From: an uncultured Lachnospiraceae bacterium
Lineage (GTDB): Bacteria > Bacillota > Clostridia > Lachnospirales > Lachnospiraceae
DNA length: 49,077 bases
NCBI GenBank assembly: GCA_910580015.1
Contig: CAJTVT010000020.1
Span: forward strand, 1 to 49,077
Reading direction: 5' to 3'
Both the position numbers and the translations under genes were made by a program. Below are positions 26,412 to 34,151 of the stretch, piece after piece. Positions within the stretch are counted from its first letter, which is position 1. The number at the start of each line of letters is the position of its first letter. Under the pieces are notes generated by a model. The model made no database searches, was not told where the DNA came from, and saw only the letters and a program-made list of their open reading frames with translations.

Positions 26412-27110
26412 ATGGAGACCGTGATATTGGTTGTGGAGGATGATAAAGATATTAATCAGATGTTAAAGGAACTTTTGACAAGCCAGGGTTCACAGGTAGT
26501 GCAGGCATTTTCTGGAACAGAGGCGTTGTTTTGTCTGGAAAAGCAGGAAGTCGACGCAGTCATATTGGATCTGATGTTGCCAGGGATGCAAGGGGAGGAG
26601 GTTCTTGCCAAAATCAAGGAAACATATCCGAAGACGGGAGTGATTGTGGCTTCCGCCAGGGATGATGTCCAGGCAAGGGTGTCTCTTCTTCGGGCAGGTG
26701 CGGACGATTATGTGGTGAAACCCTTTGATACACAGGAGCTTTTGGCCAGGCTTGAGGCAGTCTTGCGTCGCAGCAGACAAAATGGGACAGGTCAGGAAAG
26801 TCCTTTAGAAGAGACCGTTTTGGAATATAAAGATATCAAGATTTATCCAGAAAATCTTCAGGTGCAGGTGGCAGGGCAGGAAATTTCTCTGACAAAACGA
26901 GAATATTTGATTCTAGAGCTGTTGGTGCGTCATCCAGGAAAAGTGTTTACGAGGAGTAATCTGTATGAGTCTGTGTGGAATGAGGAATTTTTGGGAGAAG
27001 AAAATGCGGTAAACGTACATATCAGTAACATTCGACAGAAACTTGCGAAGATCTGCCCAGAAGAAACTTATATCCAGACGGTGTGGGGCATTGGGTTTAA
27101 GATGAAATAA
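26412..27110 (+). CDS. OmpR/PhoB-family response regulator
   Basis: A 232-aa transcription regulator with a receiver domain (1-115), phospho-acceptor Asp53 in VILDLMLPG and Lys in VVKPFD, followed by a winged-helix DNA-binding domain (about 135-230; LTKREYLILELLVRHPGKVF, VNVHISNIRQKL). AAGGAG precedes the ATG at 26412; the longer in-frame extension overlaps the upstream gene and is unlikely. It is followed by an ABC pair and a histidine kinase, the usual order for two-component systems that control a peptide-antibiotic resistance transporter (Bcr/Bce type). Two CTTTATA repeats 11 bases apart just after the gene are candidate binding sites. Confidence 0.95.
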   Translation: METVILVVEDDKDINQMLKELLTSQGSQVVQAFSGTEALFCLEKQEVDAVILDLMLPGMQGEEVLAKIKETYPKTGVIVASARDDVQARVSLLRAGADDYVVKPFDTQELLARLEAVLRRSRQNGTGQESPLEETVLEYKDIKIYPENLQVQVAGQEISLTKREYLILELLVRHPGKVFTRSNLYESVWNEEFLGEENAVNVHISNIRQKLAKICPEETYIQTVWGIGFKMK

Positions 27111-27112
27111 AA

Positions 27113-27130
27113 CTTTATACTTTCTTTATA
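27113..27130 (+). promoter_or_regulatory. Direct-repeat candidate response-regulator site
   Basis: CTTTATA at 27113-27119 and 27124-27130, 11 bases apart, one helical turn, in the gap before the ABC genes. OmpR-family regulators bind such tandem repeats. A weak -10 (TATACT) lies at 27162-27167. Confidence 0.35.
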
Positions 27131-27219
27131 TTTTCCATAAGGTTTCTAAAAAACCCATTGTTATACTGTTTCTTGTAAGACAGGTAAACTTTCAGACGGG
27201 AAAGAAAGGGAGGAATCCT

Positions 27220-28131
27220 ATGGAGCATGTATTAAAGACAGAAGGAATTACCAAAATATATGGGAAACATACCGTGGTGGATCATGTGAGTATGCATGTG
27301 AAAAAAGGTGACATTTATGGTTTTATCGGAAAAAATGGCGCTGGAAAAACCACGTTTATGCGTATGGTCGCTGGACTTGCGGCGCCAGCATCCGGAAGCA
27401 TGGAATTGTTTGGTTCTGAGAATTTGGAATGCCAGCGTCAGCGGATTGGCGTTCTGATTGAGCAGCCTGGATTGTATGGGGCGATGAATGCAAGAGAAAA
27501 TATGGAGATTGTCAGAAGAAGTTTTGGCATTGCCGAAAAAAATGCCATTGATGAAATGTTGGAATTTGTGGGACTTTTGGATGCAGGAAAGAAAAAAGTA
27601 AAGCATTTCTCTCTGGGCATGAAGCAGAGGTTGGGAATTGCCATTGCCTTATTTCGAAACCCTGATTTTCTAATTTTGGATGAGCCTATCAATGGCCTGG
27701 ATCCTGAGGGAATTAAGGAAATGCGAGATCTTTTTCACAAACTAAACGAGGAGAAACAGATAACAATTTTAATATCCAGTCATATTTTGGGCGAACTATC
27801 AAAGATAGCCACCAGCTATGGGATTATCAAAGATGGCGTTTTGATTGAGGAATTTGACGCCAGAGAGTTAAAAAGTAGGTGCAGAAGATGTGTGAAACTT
27901 GTGGTGGATGATGTAGAGCGCGCAGCGGCAGTTTTAGAACAGAATTGCCATATCACCAGTTATGATGTGCCAGAACCTGGGGTTCTCAGGGTATTTGATG
28001 GACTGGAAAATTCTGGCTCCATGAATCGAGAATTGATGTTGGCAGGCGTGAGTCTACGAGAAAGTTATCTGGCAGGACAGGATTTGGAAGGGTATTTTAT
28101 GGATTTATTGGGAGGTGGGCCAAATGCTTAA
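27220..28131 (+). CDS. ABC transporter ATP-binding protein (BcrA-like)
   Basis: A 303-aa ABC ATPase. Walker A GKNGAGKTT is near 38-46, Q-loop in LIEQPGLYGAM, signature HFSLGMKQRLGIAIALF, and Walker B FLILDEPINGLDP. The C-terminal 70 residues resemble the BcrA/LanF accessory segment. Such ATPases pair with a membrane subunit to remove bacitracin, lantibiotics or similar cell-wall-active peptides from the envelope. A strong AGGGAGGAAT site precedes the ATG. The end overlaps the permease start by 8 bases. The substrate is a family-level guess; no peptide gene is adjacent. Confidence 0.94.
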   Translation: MEHVLKTEGITKIYGKHTVVDHVSMHVKKGDIYGFIGKNGAGKTTFMRMVAGLAAPASGSMELFGSENLECQRQRIGVLIEQPGLYGAMNARENMEIVRRSFGIAEKNAIDEMLEFVGLLDAGKKKVKHFSLGMKQRLGIAIALFRNPDFLILDEPINGLDPEGIKEMRDLFHKLNEEKQITILISSHILGELSKIATSYGIIKDGVLIEEFDARELKSRCRRCVKLVVDDVERAAAVLEQNCHITSYDVPEPGVLRVFDGLENSGSMNRELMLAGVSLRESYLAGQDLEGYFMDLLGGGPNA

Positions 28132-28954
28132 CTTATTTCGTGCAGAATTATTTAAATTAAAGAAAAGCAAATCCATTGTTTTTGGAGTATTGACAGCGGT
28201 TGCTTTGTTGTTGCTGCTCTATAGCTCGCTTTTGATGATTGATAAAATTAACCAGGGAGAGATTTCCAACGGAACAGGCGGTGTTGTGGTGTATCAGCAG
28301 GGAAATGAGATAGATCTTCAGGCGTCTATGCTGGAGAAGATCGGAGTGGTTGGTATACTCCGGCAAATGTTCGGCGGACATTTTGTAGGAATGATTCTGG
28401 CAGTTTTGGTAAGCATTTTTGTGATACAGGAATATGCAAGCGGCACGATCAAAAATTTAGTGGGAAAGGGGTATTCTAGAAGAACTATATTTCTGAGTAA
28501 AATTCTTTCCACAATCCTACTTACCATAGTGTTTCAGACAGTGGTTTTGGCAGTGTCTATCTGCATGGGGATTCCATTTATGGGATGGGAAGTTTTCTCA
28601 CATACGATTTGGAAGGATGTAGTTTTGTATGCCATATTTCAAATGATGTTTGGAATTACCATTTCCACCATAATTCTGCTGGTCGGAGAGTTTACTCGGA
28701 ATTTGGCGGCAGGGATTGCCTTGAGCATGGGAGTGCTGTTGTTTTCCACAACCCTTACAGCAGGTTTGGATTTGGTGTTCCATGGGGTGGATTTTGCACC
28801 TTCCAACTATTGGATCCTGGATTTGCTCACAAATTGTCCAGTAACAGATTTTGAAGCAGAGTTTATGGTACGAGGCGTGATTGTGTCGTTGGTATGGTTT
28901 GTGATTGCAGTAGTGATTGGGGTGGTACATTTCCAGAAGGCAGATGTGAAATAG
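28124..28954 (+). CDS. ABC-2-type permease (BcrB-like)
   Basis: A 276-aa membrane partner of the preceding ATPase. The amphipathic N-terminus LNLFRAELFKLKKSKS leads to a first helix and an extracytoplasmic loop rich in Gly/Gln, then five more hydrophobic segments ending at FVIAVVIGVVHF. The layout is that of ABC-2 permeases of the BcrB/LanE group. The ATG at 28124 follows GGGAGGTGG and overlaps the ATPase end; a GTG 9 bases earlier is less suitable. The histidine kinase starts 63 bases later. Confidence 0.9.
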   Translation: MLNLFRAELFKLKKSKSIVFGVLTAVALLLLLYSSLLMIDKINQGEISNGTGGVVVYQQGNEIDLQASMLEKIGVVGILRQMFGGHFVGMILAVLVSIFVIQEYASGTIKNLVGKGYSRRTIFLSKILSTILLTIVFQTVVLAVSICMGIPFMGWEVFSHTIWKDVVLYAIFQMMFGITISTIILLVGEFTRNLAAGIALSMGVLLFSTTLTAGLDLVFHGVDFAPSNYWILDLLTNCPVTDFEAEFMVRGVIVSLVWFVIAVVIGVVHFQKADVK

Positions 28955-29017
28955 AGAATGTACTGCAAAATCAGGTAGAGAGAGGCGAAAAGAGTACATG
29001 AGAAGGAATGGGAAAAT

Positions 29018-29959
29018 ATGGAATTTATTTTAGGGCTGGCAGTGATTTTGCTGGCAGCAGGGGCAGTGATCTTATGGTTCCGGCTCTGGTGTTATAAAAG
29101 ACAGATCAGGCATATGATTCAGCAGTTATTATTCTTAGAGACAGAGGAAAGCAATTTTTTGCTGACCTCTGTTTATGCTGTGGGCAATACCCCAGAGTTG
29201 ATTTGCCATATCAATTATGTATTGGGTCAGTTAAGGCAAGAGCAGCGCAGACTGCGGAAGGTGAACCAGAACTATCGAGAGAGCATTACCAGCATTTCCC
29301 ATGATATCCGCACGCCGCTCACTTCTGTGAAAGGGTATGTCCAGATGTTGCTACAGTCCGAGGTGTCAGAAGAGAAAAAGGTGGAGTACACAAGGATTGT
29401 GGAACGAAGGCTGGAAGAACTTCAGCATATCTTGGATCAGCTTTTTGAATATGCAAGGATTGAAGCAGGAGAGCTCCCACTGAATCCTGAGCGGATCAAT
29501 GTGGGAAATCTATTTACAGAGATTATCTCTATGTTTTATGAAGATTTTTCCGTAAAGGGCTGGGAACCAGAGATAAGGATTTCCAGGGAAGCGTTGTTTA
29601 TCCAGGTGGATAGACACGCTTTTTCTCGTATTTTGGAAAACCTAATGAAAAATGCCTTGGTGCATGGGAATGGAAATTATCGTTTTTCCATGGAGTCCAA
29701 GGAAGGGAACGCCAGGATCTGCATTGCCAATGAGACAGAAGAGATAGAGAACAAAGAGTTGGAGCGGATATTTGAACGTTTTTATACGACAGATCAGTCC
29801 AGAAGCCGCAGAACAACAGGACTTGGGCTTGCCATTGCGAAAGAGCTTACAGAACAGATGGGAGGGAAGATACAGGCTTATTTTGGAGAAGGGTTCTTTA
29901 CGGTGGAAGTATGTTTTCCGTTGTTGAAAGATGGGGTTCAGGATCGATATGGCTTATAA
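29018..29959 (+). CDS. Sensor histidine kinase
   Basis: A 313-aa membrane kinase for the response regulator at 26412. One N-terminal hydrophobic segment (about 1-24), a short linker, HisKA with phospho-acceptor His95 in SISHDIRTPLTSVKGY, then HATPase_c with N-box LENLMKNALVHGNG and G-boxes (TTGLGLAIAKEL). It has almost no extracytoplasmic sensor, like the intramembrane-sensing kinases that work with Bce/Bcr-type transporters; the ABC pair may therefore act as the sensor (inference). AT-rich DNA follows with no clear hairpin. Confidence 0.94.
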   Translation: MEFILGLAVILLAAGAVILWFRLWCYKRQIRHMIQQLLFLETEESNFLLTSVYAVGNTPELICHINYVLGQLRQEQRRLRKVNQNYRESITSISHDIRTPLTSVKGYVQMLLQSEVSEEKKVEYTRIVERRLEELQHILDQLFEYARIEAGELPLNPERINVGNLFTEIISMFYEDFSVKGWEPEIRISREALFIQVDRHAFSRILENLMKNALVHGNGNYRFSMESKEGNARICIANETEEIENKELERIFERFYTTDQSRSRRTTGLGLAIAKELTEQMGGKIQAYFGEGFFTVEVCFPLLKDGVQDRYGL

Positions 29960-30062
29960 ATTTTTTTACAAATATTTTATATTTTTTACTTGAAATTTTC
30001 ATGATTTTTCAACCAAGATCTGGTATACTACTGGAAGTGACATAAGGAGGAAATAGTGATTA

Positions 30063-30695
30063 ATGACAGAGGAAGAATATTATACATTTATACAGCCCTA
30101 CGAGGATGCAAAGGAAGTTCTGCTTGCCAGATTAAATGTCTTAAAGCATAATTTGTATGAAGATCTGGCAGGACAGCCCATACATAATATCCAGAGCCGG
30201 ATTAAGAAAAAGAAAAGCCTGGAAGATAAATTAAGAAAAAAAGAAAAGGAACCTACCGTAATGAATGCCAAGGATTATTTGCAGGATATTGCTGGGGTAC
30301 GGGTGATCTGCTATTTTGTGGATGATATTTACAATCTGGTGGATGCCTTGAAGCGGCAGGTAGACTTGATTGTGGTACGAGAGAGCGACTATATCAAGGA
30401 ACCAAAGCCCAACGGATATCGCAGTTATCATGTGATTTTGGGCATTCCAGTGTATTGTCTAGATGGTATGGAGTATTTTCCGGTGGAGATTCAGTTTCGC
30501 ACCATGTCCATGGATTTTTGGGCAAGCATGGAGCACCGAATTTTATATAAGAAATTAGGCAGAAGCGGCAGAGAGAGAGTGGCGGCTGAATTAAAGGAGT
30601 ATGCGGATATGCTTGTGGAGATTGAGAGCCGTTTTGAGCTGCACAGCGAGGGAAAACAGTATCAGGGACAGGAAGAACAGCGCAAAGCTATGTAG
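30063..30695 (+). CDS. Second small alarmone synthetase (GTP pyrophosphokinase family)
   Basis: A 210-aa RelA/SpoT-synthetase-only protein making (p)ppGpp or related nucleotides. Motifs are HNIQSRIKKKKSLEDKL, DIAGVRVICYF, EPKPNGYRSYHVIL and EIQFRTMSMDFWASMEHRI. It differs from the enzyme at 6808-7458 in its N-terminus (LKHNLYEDLAGQ) and C-terminus, so the two are paralogues, not duplicates. The only in-frame ATG is 12 bases after AGGAGG, a rather long spacing that could lower translation. A GTG seven bases upstream is out of frame. cbiB follows 23 bases later, so this synthetase may head the second cobalamin operon. Confidence 0.92.
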   Translation: MTEEEYYTFIQPYEDAKEVLLARLNVLKHNLYEDLAGQPIHNIQSRIKKKKSLEDKLRKKEKEPTVMNAKDYLQDIAGVRVICYFVDDIYNLVDALKRQVDLIVVRESDYIKEPKPNGYRSYHVILGIPVYCLDGMEYFPVEIQFRTMSMDFWASMEHRILYKKLGRSGRERVAAELKEYADMLVEIESRFELHSEGKQYQGQEEQRKAM

Positions 30696-30718
30696 ATAGA
30701 GATGGGACGGGGGAAATT

Positions 30719-31696
30719 ATGTATTTGTGTTATCGCACGCTGGCGTTGTTTTTGGGAATTATGTTGGATTTTTTAATTGGGGATCCAAAAGGGTGGTATC
30801 ATCCGGTAATGGCCATTGGGTGGCTGATACATCATTTGGAACAGATGTTGCGGCGTTTGTTCCCTAATACAAAAATCGGAGAGAGACTGGCAGGGTTCCT
30901 CTTGGCGATTCTGGTTCCTGGTATAACCACATTGACTGCTCTCGCAGCATTAATTCTTTGTTATCGGATTCATCCCATAGCAGGAATTGTGGTGGAGGCA
31001 TGGATGTGTGGCTCTCTTCTTGCCACAAAATCACTGAAGACAGAGAGTATGAGAGTGGCAGAGGCATTGGATGCAGAGGGACTAAATGCCGGAAGAAAAG
31101 CGGTATCTATGATTGTGGGCAGAGATACCCAGAGACTAGATGAAGCAGGGGTAATTCGGGCAGCAGTGGAAACGGTTGCGGAGAATACTTCGGATGGAAT
31201 CGTGGCTCCGTTGCTGTTTATGGCTTGTTTTGGCGGTGCAGGAGGATTTTTTTATAAAGCTGTCAATACCATGGATTCCATGGTTGGATATAAGAACGAC
31301 GCCTACCGATATTTTGGAACAGCAGCGGCAAAGCTGGATGATCTGGTAAATTTGCTCCCTGCAAGGGTCAGTGCATTGCTGATGATTGCGGCATGTCCAT
31401 TTAGCGGGCAAAATGGCAGGGAGGCATGGCGGATTTTTAGACGAGACAGATATTGTCATGCCAGTCCAAATTCTGCCCAGACAGAGGCAGTGATGGCCGG
31501 AGCCTTAGGTGTGCAACTTGCAGGGGATGCCTGGTATTTCGGGAAAAAGTATGAAAAACCTTCCATTGGGGATGATGTTCGTCCAGTGGAACGGGAAGAT
31601 ATTGCAAGAAGCTGCCGTTTGATGTATGATACAGTGTATCTGACAGCCGCAATCGTATTAATGCTCAGATGCGCAATTTTTTTATTCACTTTATGA
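30719..31696 (+). CDS. cbiB: Adenosylcobinamide-phosphate synthase CbiB
   Basis: Membrane enzyme attaching aminopropanol (phosphate) to adenosylcobyrate to give adenosylcobinamide (phosphate). It has 325 aa with several helices. Diagnostic segments are DFLIGDPKGWYHPVMAIGWL at the N-terminus, the central AVETVAENTSDGIVAPL, NTMDSMVGYKNDAY and RDRYCHASPNSAQTEAVMAG. A GACGGGGGAAATT site precedes the ATG. It begins a long run of cobalamin and tetrapyrrole genes. The next gene starts 23 bases downstream. Confidence 0.95.
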   Translation: MYLCYRTLALFLGIMLDFLIGDPKGWYHPVMAIGWLIHHLEQMLRRLFPNTKIGERLAGFLLAILVPGITTLTALAALILCYRIHPIAGIVVEAWMCGSLLATKSLKTESMRVAEALDAEGLNAGRKAVSMIVGRDTQRLDEAGVIRAAVETVAENTSDGIVAPLLFMACFGGAGGFFYKAVNTMDSMVGYKNDAYRYFGTAAAKLDDLVNLLPARVSALLMIAACPFSGQNGREAWRIFRRDRYCHASPNSAQTEAVMAGALGVQLAGDAWYFGKKYEKPSIGDDVRPVEREDIARSCRLMYDTVYLTAAIVLMLRCAIFLFTL

Positions 31697-31719
31697 AAAG
31701 AAGCGGAAGGAGAACGCAC

Positions 31720-32166
31720 ATGGAAAATGCGAATAAGAAAGGGTTAAATGCTGATCTCATTGAACATGATTTGGAAAATTGTTGCAGGGGAGAAGGCTTA
31801 TGTGGTCAATGTCAGGGAAGGGAATGTAATATCGGGTTTGCAAAGCAGTGTATTCGCCAGTATATGAGAGACCCGAAAAAGGAAGTGGCAGGAGGAACAA
31901 CACAGATTCCGATCATCGATGTGAAGTCCTTTGAGGAAGAGGAGTTGGAGCTTGGAATTGCACATATTTTGAAAGAGTGTAAGGATTGCAAAGAGGATCA
32001 CGTGGAGGATTGTATTATCAATGTGATTCGGAACTGTTATGAGGTAAGTTTGTTGGGAGATTTACACCCATATGAAGGGACAGCCCTTCAATATCTCATA
32101 TATTTGAGAGAGTATTATCCTGAAAAAGCAGGGCATATTGCAGATATTTACAAAAGTTTGTCATAA
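31720..32166 (+). CDS. Cys-rich protein of unknown function in the cobalamin operon
   Basis: I do not recognise this 148-aa soluble protein. It has two Cys clusters: C-C-x5-C-x2-C-x4-C-x7-C in CCRGEGLCGQCQGREC, and CKDCKEDHVEDC. These could bind Zn, an Fe-S cluster or cobalt. The remainder is acidic and helical. The start at 31720 follows AAGGAG by 7 bases; an earlier in-frame ATG overlaps cbiB and lacks a site. Placement between cbiB and cobD suggests a link with cobalamin or metal handling, but this is inference from position only. A 90-base gap separates it from cobD. Confidence 0.7.
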   Translation: MENANKKGLNADLIEHDLENCCRGEGLCGQCQGRECNIGFAKQCIRQYMRDPKKEVAGGTTQIPIIDVKSFEEEELELGIAHILKECKDCKEDHVEDCIINVIRNCYEVSLLGDLHPYEGTALQYLIYLREYYPEKAGHIADIYKSLS

Positions 32167-32256
32167 AAGTTCCTTTGCAAAGGAATTGTGTAACACATAA
32201 AATTTGCAGCATAATGGATGGATAGAGAAATTATGTTGCGCAGGGAGAAAAGCATC

Positions 32257-33372
32257 ATGTATCAGCACGGCGGGGATTTTTGGAACCATCCTGATTTTAT
32301 CGATTTTTCAGCAAATATTAACTTTCTGGGGGCGCCATTTTCTGTGGTACAAGCAGCAAAATCTGCTCTGGACGGGATCTGTCACTATCCGCAGCCGGAT
32401 TGTATTCGGCTGCGCCAGGCGGTTGCAGAGCTGGAGCATGTAAAAGCAGAGCAGATTTTATGCGGAAATGGTGCAGCAGAGATTATTTTTACATTGGTGC
32501 TTGCATGTAAGCCGAAGAAAGCATTGCTTGTTGTTCCGACATTCCAGGAATATGAACATGCATTGCGAAGCGTAGATTGTGAGATTGTGTATGAATATCT
32601 GTCGGCGGAACGAGGGTTTTTGTTACAAGGACTTCCGGCCATGTTGGATCATTCCATAGACATCATGTTTCTCTGTAATCCGAACAATCCTACTGGAACG
32701 ATGATGGATAGGGAGATGATGGAGAGCCTTTTACAGCGGTGTGAACAGACAGACACACTTTTCGTTGTGGATGAATGTTTTTTAGACTTTGTGGCGTCAG
32801 AGGAAGAGACGAGCCAGAGCATGAAATTATTAATGAACCAGTCTAGAAACTTGTTCGTGATCAAAGCATTTACAAAAACCTTTGGCATTCCAGGTCTTCG
32901 GCTGGGATATGGATTGAGTGGGAATACCAAACTCTTACAGAAAATGCAGGCAGTTGTTCAACCGTGGAATGTGTCTATTTTGGCACAGGAGGCGGGGATT
33001 GCAGCAGCAGGAGAGAGAAGATTTTTGACTAAAACGAGAGATGCAGTAGAGGAGGAGAAGCAGTTTCTGTTAGAACAGCTCTCCTTATTTTCATCTCAGG
33101 AGAAAAGCCATTTTTTTGTGGATATTTATGGTTTTGCAGCGAATTTTATTTTTTTTCGAAGTATTCCAGAGCTTAGCCAAATGCTGATGGACGATAAAAT
33201 TTTAATTCGAGATTGTAGTAATTTTCCAGGTTTGACCCAGGGATGGTATCGGATTGCAGTGCGAGGCAGAGAGGAAAACAGACAGCTTATAGATGCGTTG
33301 CATCAAATTCGAGAGAGAGTGAGTGATATCGGATTGCAGTGCGAGGCAGAGAGGAAAACAGACAGCTTATAG
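32257..33372 (+). CDS. cobD: Threonine-phosphate decarboxylase CobD (3' end rearranged)
   Basis: PLP enzyme converting L-threonine-O-3-phosphate to aminopropanol phosphate for CbiB. Starting at 32257 (MYQHGGDFWNHPDFIDFSAN) gives 371 aa and AGGGAG spacing; an ATG at 32218 is weaker. Family markers are GNGAAEIIF, CNPNNPTG, VVDECFLDF, and FTKTFGIPGLRLGYG with the PLP lysine. The normal C-terminus YRIAVRGREENRQLIDALHQ is complete. It is then followed by a frameshifted second copy of the same DNA (an 80-bp tandem unit), adding about 17 foreign residues (ending ERKTDSL). Activity is probably retained, since the extra tail lies after the conserved end. Confidence 0.9.
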   Translation: MYQHGGDFWNHPDFIDFSANINFLGAPFSVVQAAKSALDGICHYPQPDCIRLRQAVAELEHVKAEQILCGNGAAEIIFTLVLACKPKKALLVVPTFQEYEHALRSVDCEIVYEYLSAERGFLLQGLPAMLDHSIDIMFLCNPNNPTGTMMDREMMESLLQRCEQTDTLFVVDECFLDFVASEEETSQSMKLLMNQSRNLFVIKAFTKTFGIPGLRLGYGLSGNTKLLQKMQAVVQPWNVSILAQEAGIAAAGERRFLTKTRDAVEEEKQFLLEQLSLFSSQEKSHFFVDIYGFAANFIFFRSIPELSQMLMDDKILIRDCSNFPGLTQGWYRIAVRGREENRQLIDALHQIRERVSDIGLQCEAERKTDSL

Positions 33373-33480
33373 ATGCGTTACATCAAATTCGAGAGAGTGA
33401 GTGATATCGGATTACAGTGCGAGGCAGAGAGGAAAATAGACAGCTTATAGATGCGTTGCATCAAAATACAAGAGAGTGTG
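33248..33480 (+). repeat. Tandem triplication of the cobD 3' end
   Basis: Units begin at 33248, 33328 and 33406 with ATCGGATT(G/A)CAGTGCGAGG. Unit lengths are 80 and 78 bp, and a third partial copy runs to about 33480. The copies differ at a few bases and by one GA dinucleotide. Copy 1 encodes the true CobD C-terminus; copies 2 and 3 lie between its stop and the next gene. Confidence 0.95.
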
Positions 33481-33497
33481 GACGGAAAGGAGTTTTT

Positions 33498-34151
33498 ATG
33501 AAAATTGCAGTGGTTCAGGCCAGTTCCCAGAAAGAGAAAAATCAACTGTTTTATGAGAGTGTGGTACATGCAAGTTCTGGGCAAGAACACGAGGTTATCA
33601 ATTTTGGAATTTTTCCAGAAGAGACAGTGAATTACATCTATGTACAGATTGCGTTGCAGGTGTGTCTGTTGCTAGAAAGTGGTGCTGTGGATTTTGTAGT
33701 TACTGGCTGTTCTTCTGGGCAGGGAATGATGCTTGCCTGTAACAGTCTACCGGGAATTCTGTGTGGCTATGTGCAGAATCCTTCTGATGCATATCTGTTT
33801 GGCAGGATTAATGATGGAAATGCAGTTTCTTATCCTTTGGGGCTGAATTTTGGATGGGCAGGAGAAATTAACCTGAATGCCACAATGGAGAGGCTTTTTC
33901 ATGATCCATTTGGGTGTGGATATCCGAAAGGGGAGGCAGCAAGAAAACGGAGAGATACCGAAGTGTTAAAAAACATCAATTGTATGTCAAAAGGAACGTT
34001 TGCCGATCTCCTCCCCAGGTTAGAGCATGATTTGGTGGAAAGCTTGATAAATAGAAAGATTGTCTGTGATTATGTGATGCAGTATGGGACAAATCATGAA
34101 TGTCTGGAAGCTTTGGAAAACGTGCTGAGACAGAAAGAGGATCGCACATGA
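33498..34151 (+). CDS. RpiB/LacA/LacB-family sugar-phosphate isomerase-like protein
   Basis: A 217-aa protein related to ribose-5-phosphate isomerase B and galactose-6-phosphate isomerase subunits. The N-terminal KIAVVQASSQKEKN and the active-site-like VVTGCSSGQGMMLACNSLPG (Cys in the TGCSSG loop, compare TGxGxG of RpiB) support the family. It is longer than RpiB, with extra C-terminal helices. AAAGGAG lies 6 bases before ATG 33498; the in-frame upstream extension is the third cobD repeat copy and is not expected to be translated as part of it. The stop overlaps the cbiP ATG. Why it is coupled to cobalamin genes is unknown; the substrate is not deducible. Confidence 0.75.
   Translation: MKIAVVQASSQKEKNQLFYESVVHASSGQEHEVINFGIFPEETVNYIYVQIALQVCLLLESGAVDFVVTGCSSGQGMMLACNSLPGILCGYVQNPSDAYLFGRINDGNAVSYPLGLNFGWAGEINLNATMERLFHDPFGCGYPKGEAARKRRDTEVLKNINCMSKGTFADLLPRLEHDLVESLINRKIVCDYVMQYGTNHECLEALENVLRQKEDRT

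Noticed and set aside
25724..26413. A 229-aa minus-strand open frame
   Set aside because: It is antisense to the MATE end and the CobU-like gene, without a start site or recognisable domain.
27220..28954. ABC pair as immunity genes for the RiPP-like locus
   Set aside because: It is 15 kb away, has its own two-component system, and the RiPP-like locus has its own exporter.
33248..33480. CRISPR array
   Set aside because: The units are contiguous direct duplications of coding sequence, with no spacers and no cas genes.
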